Numbered from the stretch's first letter, positions 32,457 through 44,640 are shown. The stretch: 64,000 bases of DNA from Adiantum capillus-veneris (GCA_014529385.2 CM043949.1:147043850-147107849); one strand, 5' to 3'. Numbers and translations: made by a program. The notes: generated from the sequence alone by a model not told the origin.

Positions 32457-33227
32457 GAAGAACCGATCTTGTCTCTCGAGCCTAGATCCAAAGAACCCTC
32501 ACAGGAAGTATTATGTGTTTACATGATTCATACGTACGTATTGTTCGAGTGTTTCATTCGTAATCGGTTTCTGTATTTTCGTCAGCATCTTTATGTGATC
32601 CCTTTTCCTAGGCATGACATATTGTACGTTGAGCACGTTTCACTCATGAATGAGCACGAATGTATGTGGATTATTCATGAAAAGCTGAAAAGTATGCATT
32701 TAAGGAAGTCACATTCCATGTCTCTTCCTTGGCATGACACATTTGTAGAAAGAGCACATGAAAGTATGAGCACCAAGCATGGGCATTTCCGTTGTGAATT
32801 GCCACAGTTGATTGCTCTAGATCAAAAGAGAAAGATTCGATCTCATTGTTTGCATGTGTTTGATGAACGGTTTGTCACTCCGTCTCTATGTTCATCTACA
32901 TTGCATACACAGTCTTTAGAGAAGACAAGATTTTTTCCAGTCACTTTACATGGAATAGGTATGTTCATGGTATTGTGTTGGAAATGGTTTCAGGAATTTT
33001 CAGCCATGGAGATTCTTGAAGAAGAAAGAAGCATGACTCTCGACGAAGTTGAAGCATTGAAGGAGCCTCAGAAGACTTTGTGTCGTTTTCGACGCGGCCC
33101 AAAGAAGCAAGCGTTGCACACCTTTATGAAGTTCAAGTACCGCACGACCCACACATCCGAGTGGGCCGACGAAGAGTCCCTTCTAGGATTCCGGATGCTA
33201 TTGGCGATCTCCCTCGACGCCATATAG
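32457..33227 (+). CDS. Continuation of the element ORF past the amber codon; possible chromodomain tail
   Basis: In the same frame as 31683-32456. It begins EEPILSLEPRSKEPSQEV and continues through a His-rich, unfamiliar region (FPRHDILYVEHVSLMNEHEC). It ends with a segment resembling the chromodomain of the local chromoviruses: ALHTFMKFKYRTTHTSEWAD followed by EESLLGF, compared with FLVKFKNYLALDAKWMEEED. A frame change near 33190 would continue this into IPDAIGDLPRRHIVQYQYL. The chromodomain call is by eye and not certain. Confidence 0.5.
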   Translation, partial: EEPILSLEPRSKEPSQEVLCVYMIHTYVLFECFIRNRFLYFRQHLYVIPFPRHDILYVEHVSLMNEHECMWIIHEKLKSMHLRKSHSMSLPWHDTFVERAHESMSTKHGHFRCELPQLIALDQKRKIRSHCLHVFDERFVTPSLCSSTLHTQSLEKTRFFPVTLHGIGMFMVLCWKWFQEFSAMEILEEERSMTLDEVEALKEPQKTLCRFRRGPKKQALHTFMKFKYRTTHTSEWADEESLLGFRMLLAISLDAI

Positions 33228-33262
33228 TTCAGTACCAGTACCTCACTTTGAAAAGGAGGGGA

Positions 33263-34425
33263 TGTCATGTGACACATCCAACCCTATGTGTCCGTGGACA
33301 AGCTGCAACATAATCAGAGTTCAGTCAGTCCAGTCAATCTAGTTTAGAAGTGATCTGACACTTTCATGAGTCTGTTCGCAGACCGTGCATGCCCAGACCC
33401 TTAGTGTAGATGCATATCCTCTGGTTGCGCACAACATGATCATAAGCATTCCCATCAGAATCCATCAGAATCAGTTAGAGGAATTTTCCATTGCATTTAG
33501 CCTATTTTACCTATTTTTGACATTTTTCACTTATTTTTTTTAAGTGACTTTTGTAGACAGGGCAAATTGAGTAAGTTTGTATATAAGCAAACCTAGACTA
33601 GCACTAATTGGCAGAAGAAGCAGCGGGAGCACCTTGCTCAACAGGTAACTTCTCAGCAGAACCCATCAGAAGGCCTAGCGTTTTGCAAATTGCAGGACCT
33701 AGCGTTTTTCCCATCAAGATCAGCCAACGATTTGCTTTGCAAATTGCGGCGACAGCAAGACCATAAGCCTAGCGTTTTGATCCCAGATCTTCACCGCCAG
33801 AAGCTTCAGCACCTAGCGTTTTTGGAGACCCAAAACCTAGCGTTTTTAACAGTTTTCAGCATGGCATTTTCAGCATTGAAGCACCTGCAAATTCAGCCCG
33901 GAAAGACTAGCAGTTTCAGCCCTTAAGAACCTCAGTTTTCAGCCCTAAAACCTGCAAATTTTCAGCGATAAAGACCTACAGAAACAGCCCCAAAATCAGC
34001 GTTTTTGGACTTGCAGCAGATTTCAGCCCATAGCGTTTTTGGACAACAGATACTCACTTGCAGATTTCAGCCCTTAGGTCGGTGTCACCATCCCCGTCGT
34101 CATCGTCAACATAGCCTAGACTTGCATCAGTCTCATGCATACAGTTTGTACCAGTTTGTGCAATCGTAAGTAGACCACTCTTGCCGACGAGAGTGGGGCC
34201 TTCGGAGGAGGGTTTTACGTCTCTGGTGTCGTAACTCTCTTCTCTCTCTATCTCTCAGTCTCATACACTTGCACGCACAGTGTCCATTCACTTTGTTTGT
34301 GATCATAGCATTCTCTCATTAAGAACGGAAGGCTCTCCCTTCCATAAGAACAAAAGGAACCTTGAGCACAGTTCGGAGCCCTCATCTTGAGCAAAGCGCA
34401 AACATTCATTCCGCTGCACCTTAGA
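33263..34425 (+). repeat. 3' LTR of the non-autonomous element
   Basis: Begins TGTCATGTGACACATCC and ends ACCTTAGA, with one base changed from the ACCTTACA of the 5' LTR. The TSD follows directly. Confidence 0.92.
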
Positions 34426-34430
34426 GACCA

Positions 34431-35584
34431 TGTGGATACAAATAGTAGCCCTAAAGGCATCTTTATACCCCTCTAATCAAATTACCTAACCCAACTCAAA
34501 TAAATTGTGTCAAGTAACAAATAATTCAGCTAAACAATGGGCACGTTCACATGAGATGCAAAATGCTGACAAGGTACCCATGCCCTTTTCTTCAACAAGA
34601 GAGAATACCATGTCATAAGAAGGTTAAAATTTTTACCCACTACAGAGTGAGGTTAAAGGAAGCCTGTCTGTGAGAAAAATGACTCAGATCCTACACAAAA
34701 GGTTTAAGATTGGAATTGATCTACACAAACTTCAAAGGCCTTATAAGAAGTGGGAAGCAAAGTGACGGGACGGCACTATCAAAGAGAAGAAGTATCACCT
34801 CCCTTTGGGTTAAGAGACTAAAATACAAATCTAGTACACATTAATGCAGGCATAAATCCAGTATCAAAAATGTGTTAAAAATAACCGCCCGTGCCCATCA
34901 TTCCAAAAAACCAAAGAAGAACCTTTGAGTAAAGCAATCCTCTGTTGAACAAAAATAATTATCAATTCTTGTAAGAGGCTCTCGGCGCATTGAAGGAAGG
35001 CATCACATGTATCCTGAGTCACTACGCCACAAATGTGACCAGACCTCCTGAGAGCACCCAATACCTTCACTATCACAAGGTTGGTCGTGATATTCACAGC
35101 AGGCGGGCGGCCATTAGTAATACCATGTTTTGAATATGTATGCAATGTGCCAGAGGCATCTTTGAGCAGTTGGACAAAAGTAGGTTTGCATCCCAGCTGG
35201 ATCCTACACAGCACCAAGTACATTGCCCAAATAGCTCAAGTCTCGGCGTGGAGCAAGAGTTAGGCCAAATGGTGTCAAAAACCCAGCAGCACCTCTATAG
35301 TGCCAGGCTTACTGTGTAAAGAATTGAAAGAAAGATTAGAGAGTTCCCCAAGGTCCATACCAAGAAGGCCACCAAATGAGAATGTCTAACCAAATGATCG
35401 ATAGCCCTGGAGAAAGACAGTCCTGATGACAAAATCCCAAAGAACATCAAAAGAGTCTCTCCACAAGGCATTTATTTAGAAAAAGAGCCTCACTGATTCG
35501 CATGAAATGCATGGGTAAATTAATGAAAAACTGTCACATTAAGAAAGAATCATTTTGGCCACTGATATCGAAGAAGATGGTTAC
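34431..35584. other. Intron 1 sequence without recognised elements
   Basis: Only short open frames. The longest is a minus-strand frame at 34864-35223 (for example HICGVVTQDTCDAFLQCAES) with no family I recognise. The pre-insertion site reads ...aactttgacca/tgtggataca..., so this sequence was continuous with 29.9-30.06 kb before the LTR element arrived. Confidence 0.4.
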
Positions 35585-35842
35585 CTGGGAGCCCAGAAAG
35601 ATGATGCGCTGCCTGAGAAGCATGGAGGAGGGATCGAAGTCATTCAACTTGGACATGCTTGGGGCAGTAACACTGACGGGTGAGGGAGCTATCGCTTGCA
35701 CTCTGCAGCTTCCTCTCCGTAGAGAACTGGGGTTAAAGCGTGAAATCCGGCATGTACGAGGTAAAGACAATGGCCCTGAGAGCGCACTCTCTCTGCAGCT
35801 AGAAAGCGATTGCGGCGATACAGCCGCCATGGATGAAGACAT
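35585..35842 (-). CDS. CLPP3: ClpP3-like protease, exon 1 (transit peptide and start of the ClpP fold)
   Basis: ATG 35842-35840 begins MSSSMAAVSPQSLSSCRESA, a Ser/Ala-rich, acid-poor sequence with later Arg residues (RFNPSSLRRGSCRVQA), as expected of a chloroplast transit peptide. The mature region starts around FDPSSMLLRQRIIFLGSQ, the conserved 'LL..RIvfLg' segment at the start of ClpP. The exon ends at a CAG|gtaacc donor at 35585/35584 in phase 0 and continues as [14 protein letters not shown] in exon 2, 18.4 kb away. The frame stays open upstream of this ATG to about 35995 but contains no better start. MSSS or the next Met (four residues on) are both plausible starts. Confidence 0.9.
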
Positions 35843-35999
35843 CTCAGTGCTGCTGCTAGTGCTCGTCAACTTGTTATCGCTCTCGCAACGCTCAAACCGA
35901 ACGCTCACGCATTGAGTCTTTCGTAGCAAAACTGTAGAGGCTGCAGCATTTGTAACTTGGAGTGGCCAATTGAAAAGGGTAATAGAGTCCTTCAAAATG

Positions 36000-37570
36000 A
36001 CAACATCGTCCTACACAGGGCTAGAAAAATAGATTTTTGCTAACAGATCAAAATAAGGGAAAACTTGAAATTCTCCCGGTTTTTCAGGTCAAAATTTGAA
36101 GCTTTTGCCAGTAATTACACTAAAACTTGTGTAACTTTATCGGTTTCCTTAAAGGCAAGCTCAAAATCTAACCGAGATTTTATCATTTCAACCGGTTAAA
36201 ATACACTTAGACCCCAGTTTTTTTCTAACATTGGTCCTACAATCCCTGTCGTACACAATAACCTGCAATCTGCATGAGAGGGGAGACTAGTGTGTATTGA
36301 TACTTTTCTTGTGAGGATGGCTATGTCCACCTTCGTGAAAAGCATAAGTTGTGAGTTGTGATGTTGGCAACTGTAACTCTCTTTCACATGTTGCAAGTTC
36401 ATCCTCTTTTCTCATTGTCTTTTCGCTTCCAACATTGTTTGATCTGTCCATTTTTAGTAGAAGGAAATCTAGAAGTTGGACACCATGTGGATGCAAAACG
36501 ACAGAGAGGGAGATAGTTCTTGAGATCTTGCAAGCACACACACTCACTCTCAAGAGAGCCTACATAAAGATCTAGGTTGAAATCTTCTTCTTCTTTTTAC
36601 AGGCAAAGCTATGAAAGGTTGTCGTAGCAGACCTAAAAATACAACATAAATGGAAGAATGTACGATGGTCAAAGATAGAAACATCTTTACCATTTTCAAA
36701 TTTTTGACGTTGTGGCTAAAAAGAAGGCTAGGAAATATGTATAGTACTCAATGTTAGGTGAGGGAAGAGCACTTCTCTAATGAGTTTAGCAGTTTCTTGA
36801 AAAGGTATGGAATTTAGAGGCCATTTTCATACAAGGATACTCCATAGAAAAGTGGTGTTGCTACATGTAAGAATAGACACATTGCAAAAGTTTCAAAGGG
36901 CAATTATAAATAAGGTTGAATATGCTTCCTTGTTACTAGGTTGCGATAGTATCTACGGTTGTTTACATTATGACCCACTATTGTTGCACATAGCATGACA
37001 CTTGAGGAGAAGTTTACTGTCAAAAAATTTGATTTGTACACTAGAAAGTGTTTGAAATTATTCCTTATGTGTATGTGCTAGGTGAGTTATGACCTAGTTC
37101 CATCGGATCTGAAAGCAGAAAAATGTTTGTTAAGTGGCCTTGAATAGAAAGGATACAAATATCACCACCCTATCACGATCAAGTGAGGGTGTGCAATGAT
37201 GTTGTTTTTTATGAGTTGAAGAGTTGATATGTTTATGTAAATGATGATCTTGAGGCTAATGTAAAGGAGAATGTGGTTACAAAAAATGGAGGTGCATAGT
37301 CCCAGGTTTCATTAGACCACAAGGGTCACCTAGTGCAAGTCATTCTGAAAATCCATGGAGTGGTAGATTGTGTGATAGAGTAAGTACTACAAAATGTAGT
37401 AAATGTAGCAATGAAAGGAAAAGAAAAGGTTGGTGATGCCCCAAGGATGCCAGACTTAAGTGCAAGTCATGATGATGGTGATTCAAGTGGCTCAGAGCAA
37501 CCTGGGCAGTGTCACAAGCACCCAAGGATGATGATTCCAAAAGGATGCTAGACTTCAATGCAGTTCATGA
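36000..37570. other. Region upstream of CLPP3; no gene recognised
   Basis: Probably holds the CLPP3 promoter and 5' UTR (reading leftwards), but no clear TATA or start element can be assigned. Short open frames at 36.3-36.6 kb and 36.8-37.0 kb have no recognised similarity. The stretch 37.3-37.6 kb contains two imperfect copies of 'caaggatg(a)ccagacttnagtgcagtcatgatgatggtgattc'-like sequence. Confidence 0.35.
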
Positions 37571-37584
37571 TGATGGTGATTCTA

Positions 37585-37700
37585 GTTTCTGGACAGCCAG
37601 CGCCCCTATGCTAGTGGTTACGCATCAGCTTGTGAAAGCACCCACATGCGCTTGACCCCAGGTCTTCCTACGTGTAGATGCAGGCAATTATTGATCATAC
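37585..37700 (+). repeat. tRNA-derived SINE-like element
   Basis: TGCTAGTGGTTACGCATC resembles a pol III A box, and GCGCTTGACCCCAGG about 35 bp on lies where a B box would be. The 'ctagtggtta' head is the usual start of plant tRNA-derived SINEs. No tail or target duplication was identified. Confidence 0.35.
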
Positions 37701-38422
37701 ATGTGTGATTAATCAAATCACATGCTTAAACAACCATTTTCTATTGAACACACCCTTTTGCTTGTATGTGGAGGAAACCAATAGCTAGGCGAGCAAGTTG
37801 CCCTCCTCCATCACACGGGAACTGCTCGATTCATACATAGTCCGATATCTTTCTAGAGCCGTAATCTCTTGGACTTGGGTTCCCGTGAAGCTTCCCAAAT
37901 ACAAGGTCATGAGGTTGCACATTGGGTCCGTCTCCACAATGAGGTGGAGCGATGAAAAGGAAAAGGAAATTTAACCACTTCGCTCTCTCCTCCTTTTTAC
38001 AATTCCTCTCTTTATTCTCCTTCGCAATAAGGTATTCTAACAATCCCTATCTACATGAAAGGCTTAGTAATCATAGCAAGGATAGTTTTTTCCTTTACAA
38101 TCTATGACTTCTCAACAAATAAAGTAATAGAAATCATATGCATAAAGGGAAGACGAAAATTTTTGAGCAACACTTAGCTCCAAGGTTGAAGTTTTCCATG
38201 ATTGTTTCTTTGGTAGCCTGCTTAGCTATGCAACAAACGTAGTTGTGATTGTGGTTCCGATGAGTTTTGCGGCGCCCTAGACTACAAATAGTCTCCATCA
38301 CCCTACATGATACATTACATTACAAAGAGCATATTTTACTGATACCACTACTGCCTCTTTTGCAACAACGGATGTCATTGTGGTGCTACAATATAACATA
38401 AAATGGTGCTACAAGACAAGGG

Positions 38423-38463
<41 letters not shown>

Positions 38464-38468
38464 AGAGA
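38423..38468. repeat. (GA)n microsatellite
   Basis: GA run followed by a few GGGA units. Confidence 0.9.
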
Positions 38469-40350
38469 CAATGGATGCAATCTCCCTCCACGCAAGAGTG
38501 AGCATTTTTCACTTGTGTGTATTTATTTATAGATACTATTAATGCTAAAAAATGATTTCAATTATTTGCTTGGGCATTAAGTATCCCCTGCTCATAATTA
38601 GCTCACAAATTAACCACAAATCAATGTCCAAAATTGTTAACTATTTGTTGCATAAACCATATATGAATGTGCTCCCCATCAACGTCCAAAAAGTGGGGAC
38701 ATTATTTCAACTAGAAGCCATCACATTAATGTGTCATGCACCTGCCACTCACTAACCTGCTAACACAACACCAATCATCTGATCTTAATTTGAAAATTCA
38801 ATTCACAATGCAATTAGCAACAAATATCAAATAATCAATAAATAATTTCTCAAATATGAATGTGCTCCCCATCAACGTCCGTGGGGACATTATTTCAACT
38901 AGAAGCCATCACACTAATCTGCTAACACAACACCAATCATCTGATCTTAATTTAAAAATTCAATTCACAATGCAATTAGCAACAAATATCAAATAATCAA
39001 TAAATAATTTCTCAAATATCATTTCCATTATAATGCTCTTCAAATTGGAAACATTCACATGGCATGCCAAAGTTTTGCATCTAATACAATCTTTGAATAA
39101 AAACTACACAATTTGAATTTTCTAAACATTTCTTGTAAGCAATAAGCTTATAGAGCCCACAAAACAAAGTGCTAGATACAACAATAGTATCACCAAAACT
39201 GAGATCATGCACAATGCTCTAGTCATCCACAGACTTGACTTCAAGACCAAGTTTCCAAGTGCAAATACATAAAAAATATTTTTCTTCATTGAAGCATCCA
39301 AAAGTGCACAATATTTGCCACTTGTAATAATAAACACAATCTTTCCATCTCCCTTACTTGGATAAGAGGGATTGTTGGTGCAAAAAATGTATTCCCATCA
39401 GGAAAATCCTTAAGAGAGGTGAAAAAATCACGATGAATTATAATGTTCTTAGTTGCACCATTATCAAAGTACTACACATGATCCATTTACTCATTTGCAT
39501 TTAAGGTTATTTAGAGTGTCATTATTTATCCCTTTCTTACGAGCCTCTTTAGCCTTAAGCTTAGGGCATTGCTTGATGAGATTATCTCCCTCCTATAATG
39601 ACATTTTAGCTTCTTCTTGCCTTTATTGGGAGACTTCTCAAACCTATTGTCATTTAAAGCAATAGCAACTATGAAGGTAGGAATGCTACTTACAAAAGTT
39701 GTGGAGGTAGTAATAGTGGTATTCTGATTTCCTCCACAAACGCATGTTCAATAGAACACTACCTAGTTTGCCTTTTCTAGATTGGGCCTCTTACAAAAAT
39801 GTAGAGAAGACCGTAAAAGTTCACAATATCAGGTTTATTCTCTATCACAAGCTTAAAGTTGGGAGGAAAAAGCTAGATAAGAATCTGATAGAGCATCAAC
39901 AACTGTCTGCACAAATGAACTATAATGAACGATCGTGAATGGCAATAAACTGATGATTGAGATCTTTAATCTCCACAAGAATATATCCAAACCATGCTCC
40001 TCGTGCATAATCTTGGACTCTAGCTCCTTATGTTGGTAATCAATTTTCACCAACCCTTACTACAAAGCACAATCAACACACATGAGCCTAGACATCCTTA
40101 TTATTTTGACGTGCCTGCTCAGCAATAGGCAAAAGAACTATAGTGATAGAATTGTTAGAACCTACACCATCGTACACAAAACTTGATCTTATATCATAAC
40201 CATGCACAATGTTCCAAACACCCTTTGGAACAAGGACCTGTTTCATCATGTATGCCAAAAGTGAGTAGTTTTCCACGTCCAATGTGTCCTCAAGAGATGA
40301 CATACAAAAACATCATTGTTGCCAACCATGCTAGGTGACTATAATTGATG
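38450..40350 (-). pseudogene. Degenerate Ty1/copia gag region, minus strand
   Basis: The minus-strand frame at 40303-40088 reads LDVENYSLLAYMMKQVLVPK and GVWNIVHGYDIRSSFVYD, the start of a copia gag. At 40053-39853 a further gag piece reads LESKIMHEEHGLDIF. At about 39620-39540 a broken zinc-knuckle region includes LIKQCPKLKAKEARK in another frame. At 39337-39122 there is a segment with SGKYCALLDASMKKN. Stops and frame changes occur throughout. Confidence 0.6.
38663..39018. repeat. Two-copy direct tandem duplication, period about 193 bp
   Basis: Copy 1 starts atgaatgtgctccccatcaa at 38663 and copy 2 the same at 38856. The second copy lacks a short internal piece (tgtcatgcacctgccactcact region). 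Both end with caataaataatttctcaaat. Confidence 0.88.
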
Positions 40351-41365
40351 CAAAAGTTGCTTGTGTAGAGTAAATATTGCACAAAATCAAATTGTCTATA
40401 GAACACAACCCACAGTAGACTGCACAGTGCTTGTTTTGACTGTCAAAAAGCCTGCACAAAGGGACAAAATTTCCTACACAATACTATCAATCGAGGAAAT
40501 GGAGACTAAAATGATCCTGAATCAAAATCATGATGCCCACTGCAAGGTGTCCTTCTTGTCTTTGCCTCCATCCTTCCTGCATTTGTATTCTTTGGAGAGG
40601 GTATACCAAACTCCTGATCAAGACTTTCCTCCAAGCCAAATAATAACACCTTTGAAAACATTGAGGGAGGGAAATGGGTCCTTTTTACTTGGGCAATTGG
40701 TTGTTGGTTTTGCCACCTTGAATAGCATTTGGATATATATCAATACCTAGAGGTCACAAAACCCTTTCAGAAACAAAGCACAAACTGGTTAAATGACTCT
40801 CAGCAACAAAATATTAACTTGCAGCAGTTCGTCAACCCACCATCGTTGGCAACACAAGAGGCGGCAACCTCCATAAGAAAACCTTAAACATACTATTGCC
40901 AATCCCATATTGTAAAGCCCTAGCAACACCCCAATTATTTGACACTCTCATAAAAGAAACACCCTCGGTAGTGACGATACGCCCTACTGATTAACCCAGC
41001 GTGTAGCTATTGTAACATACCATATGGCTATTGATGAATGTACCCATTTGTCTTGTTGCCACCCAACATCCATAAACATCTGACCTACAACATCCCAAGT
41101 CATGACATGCACAAAGCAGCAGACCATGCTAGTTGAGCCACCCTCCATTAGATAGCATCGTCAATCACAACATCCAACTTTTTTCAGAGGAGTCATCCTC
41201 CACCAACCAGCATGGCATGAGCTCTCCTGCCCAAGAAAACCACACAAAAAGGAAGGAACCCACTTTACTACTATTTTTTTAAGCATCTCACCATAGCCAC
41301 CACATGTCCTTCTTTCCTTTGGACTTCCACCACAAACCAAAAAGCACGCACACATGCATGTTTAC

Positions 41366-41367
<2 letters not shown>

Positions 41368-41401
<34 letters not shown>
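41368..41401. repeat. Poly(C) tract
   Basis: Thirty-four consecutive C, the third G/C homopolymer of 34-35 bp in the window. Confidence 0.9.
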
Positions 41402-41403
<2 letters not shown>

Positions 41404-41615
41404 TTGTTAGGGTAAGTCCTCTAGGAAAAGATAAATGATGATATGGTTCACTAGGAAGTGGTGCAATGCTTCTAGCCAATGGATGTTAACCTCAAAGCCT
41501 ATAAATGGGGCTCACATGCATGGAACATTCAAGAGATTGTGAATGGTGTTCATTCTACTATTTGCATACTTTCACTTTCTCACCTCTTAAAATCCTACAG
41601 CTGGTATCAGAGTCA
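41402..41615 (+). repeat. LTR 3' portion with TATA box and primer-binding site
   Basis: A TATA-like tataaat lies at about 41500-41506. The LTR end is followed by tggtatcagagtc from 41602, a primer-binding site with one mismatch at its end. The LTR therefore reads on the plus strand and ends just before 41602. Its outer boundary is not found. The interior that follows (41.6-42.1 kb) has no recognised gag. Confidence 0.55.
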
Positions 41616-42099
41616 TGTGGGCACCATCCCTCTTTTTCAGTTGTTATCCTAATTTATAGCTCCCGTTCTTTTCCCACGCACAAGTTCTTTTTTTCTTTTC
41701 TTTTTCTGAATGGTAGCCAACCATCTTTAAAGTTTAGCATAAAGCCAAATTGAAATTCAATCACGAGGACAAAAATCTACCGAACACTATCGTGGCTCTT
41801 CATCAATGCAAAGGCCGCCATCGTCACTGCATCATCCCACCCTCGTGTCTAGTGCTTTCTCAGCTGCACAAAGTGGTGATGTATTTCACTCTTTACCTCG
41901 CAGCTCACTAGCCTTGCTCTCCTCATATGAAAATTGGCCAATACGGAGCTTCCTTCTTCTTTGGTTTGATTAGCAAGGCATTCACAATATCCAACTCTCG
42001 AATTCAAGCTTTGCAAGAGCTGAAACTTTTGCTCAGCTTTCTGCACACCATCAGTAAGCATGGCATGGCTATTGATCTACAAGAGTAAGATAAAAGGCT

Positions 42100-42301
<202 letters not shown>

Positions 42302-42899
42302 CAAAGCCATGTTCTTCATCGAAAGAGGAAATCGTACTCACCCATATATGTTTGGGCTATCCCCTTGTCAGCCATTTGGCCTAGCTCCCACTAGTACTCG
42401 TAGATGCTAGATATGGTGTTGGGGCAATGGCCACACTACCATCGGTAAAGAGAAAACTAGGAGTAGTCTGCACTCCAACAAAACTTCCTCAACCTATTTT
42501 CATTGTCAGCTAAGCATTTGGCACCACATGCTCCACCTCTAAACCTCATGAATGAACTCGGATGATCAAACAAGAAGTGGTTCTAGAGATAGAACTATCC
42601 CCTTTGCTTGTCAAAGCCAACTCCAACACATGCACTGAAACATGCACCTAGTCTGCTACACTAATGAGCAACAGACTACTAAAGCACGAATTGAAACTCC
42701 CATCCTTAGATGGAAAAGAAAAACTTGGAACACTAGGATACCTACAATTGTCTATGGGCTTGGAATGTCCATGAAGATAGTGGTGGTAGATTGATGTCCA
42801 ATACTCAGGTTAGCCATAAGGAATCTAAGCCCTAACACACTCAATTGCAACTAGAAAAGCTACTACATGCTCAATCTCACAAACAGAGGTAGTCAGCGT

Positions 42900-44640
42900 A
42901 GGTCTCTTCTTAATCAACTAAGATATGGATGACCTCCCAAGAACGAAACAAATGAATCAAATTCTTTCACGTATACTCCCCCTTCAATCAAAATGGAGGA
43001 TGGCCACAGTACAACCAAATACATTTTCAGTCAACAAAAAGAAATGTTTGAAGTATATAAATGCATCATACATAGCCTTAAGCGGATATACCCATGCATG
43101 CCTTGAGGAATCTCAATGAAAGTCACGAAATACAAATGGCTACCAAAAGAAAGAGTGTGCATTGGGCCACAAACATCCGTGTGAACAATCTATAACTGTG
43201 AGTATCCCGGATTGAACCATCTTTTAAAAACTTAGAATGTTGCAATTTTTCCAGAATGTAGCCTTCATGAACATGCTTAGATGGTGCCTTTGAAGGGGAC
43301 AATGAGGCAGCCATATCAATTTTTTACAAATGCATCAAACTAGCAAAATTTAGATGCCCAAAGCATGTATGTTATAGTTCAGCATCTAAAACAAGTTTAG
43401 AATCCATAACTGCATTTGCAAATTTTCCCACACACTTTTCACGAGAATTGAGCTTGTATGGCCTACACGACAAGATACCTGATGCCACAAGAGTAGATCC
43501 CAAGCACAAAAAGTACATCAGAAAGTCTAAAGATACTGACAACATCAAGCAAAGTGAAGAAGCCACAATGAGATTTAGCATGATTTACAACACCACTGTC
43601 AAAAGATCACATATATGAATGTGTAGCCTCAATCGTGCATGCATCATAGACAAATGGATCATGTTGACACTGCACACTAAAACCCCTTTTTGCATCAACA
43701 ATGGAATTTTCAAATTATGCAATGGCTGCATTCGACAAAAATCACTTTCTTTCTTACTACATGCCTCTTTAGCCTTTAGTTTAGGACGTTGCTAAAACTT
43801 TTTCTTTCCTCTTTCAATAGATCTAGTAAATGCATTGTTGTTATAGGAGGCATTTGTCACATATGGTTTGCTACATGAAGAAGGAACATTAAGAGTAGTA
43901 GCACTGTGATTGCTACCTCTTCTAAGAGCAACAACAAAAGCTTCATCAACAACACATTGCTTAACCCTATTTTTTCTTGATGTAGCCTCTTATAACAACA
44001 AAGTGACCAATGTTTCAAACTAATTACACATTATCATTTCCGTGTGCAACAAGCCTCAAAGTAGAAACCAAAGTGTGATAGAGATATGGAAATGCCTCCC
44101 CATGAGAGTTTGCACAAGTGAATGGTTGGAAATGACTTCACCTACGACAAAGAGTTTCTCATTGATATCTTTGATTTAAGGAAGAAAAAGTCCATTTGAT
44201 CTTCCTCACGCTCAACAGAGAAATGATATTGTTGGGTGACCTACATACAAGCCATCTAGTATAGGCCTACTTTGATATTTTGGATGAATGGATGTGAAGA
44301 CTAACGGTGCGCTTGACAAATAACACAAGAAATGCATGCACCTGTGCATCCCTACAATCTCAAAGAGGCCATTGAATTGTAGGTGAAATAACACTAGCAG
44401 TAGGAGCATAACTAATAGAACCTAGATCATCCTCCACAGAACCTAGGCGTACATCAAAACCTTAAATAATGCTCCATACACCCTTGTAAACAAGTACATG
44501 CTGTAATACAAACCCACAATGGATAGTTGTCCCCATCCAATGAGTATCAACAAACAACATCTTGAAAACATCATTGGTCTCGGTCGCATGAAGGATTGAA
44601 CTTGATGTAGAAAGTACCTAAACTAAGTAGCACAAACCAC
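42900..44640 (-). pseudogene. Degenerate Ty1/copia gag-protease-integrase region, minus strand
   Basis: In the minus-strand sense the gag start is near 44.5 kb. Knuckle-like remains lie near 43.8 kb. A GAG-pre-integrase piece with LNFASLMHL-like sequence lies at 43380-43330. At 43314-43123 the integrase zinc region reads EGYILEKLQHSKFLKDGS. An integrase C-terminal-like EIPQGMHGYIR piece lies at about 43120-43080. The order matches Ty1/copia (gag, protease, integrase before RT). Many stops are present and no intact RT was found. Confidence 0.6.

Larger units (their letters stand above)
30069..34425 (+). mobile_element. Complete non-autonomous LTR retrotransposon, TSD GACCA
   Basis: The 5' LTR is 30069-31229 and the 3' LTR 33263-34425, nearly equal in length (1161 and 1163 bp) and highly similar by eye. 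The 5-bp target duplication GACCA is at 30064-30068 and 34426-34430. The primer-binding site is at 31231-31242 and the polypurine tract aaaaggagggga at 33251-33262. The 2.0 kb interior encodes one frame, split by an amber codon, with a coiled coil and a possible chromodomain tail. No protease, reverse transcriptase or integrase is present. Enzymes must come from another family. Relatives: 18099-19765 and 52601-53756. Confidence 0.93.
17169..35584 (-). other. Giant first intron of CLPP3 (18.4 kb) filled with nested retroelements
   Basis: The donor gtaacc at 35584 and the acceptor tgcatgcag ending at 17169 bound 18,416 bp. In order from low coordinate it holds: a poly(C) and (GA)n stretch, a SINE-like piece, a 5' LTR fragment (18099-19765), a minus-strand chromovirus interrupted by a 3.2 kb element (19.77-25.28 kb), a plus-strand chromovirus 3' half (25.29-28.06 kb), a LINE fragment (28.06-28.68 kb), a minus-strand primer-binding site, microsatellites, and a complete non-autonomous LTR element (30069-34425). 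The flanking exons join in phase 0 and are intact by eye, so the intron is probably spliced despite its load. Confidence 0.88.

Noticed and set aside
34864-35223. Minus-strand 119-codon ORF as an alternative CLPP3 exon
   Set aside because: Exon 1 joins exon 2 perfectly in phase without it, and it has no ClpP similarity.
35502-35915. Plus-strand ORF of 137 codons
   Set aside because: It lies antisense to CLPP3 exon 1, which has the real ClpP similarity and splice site.
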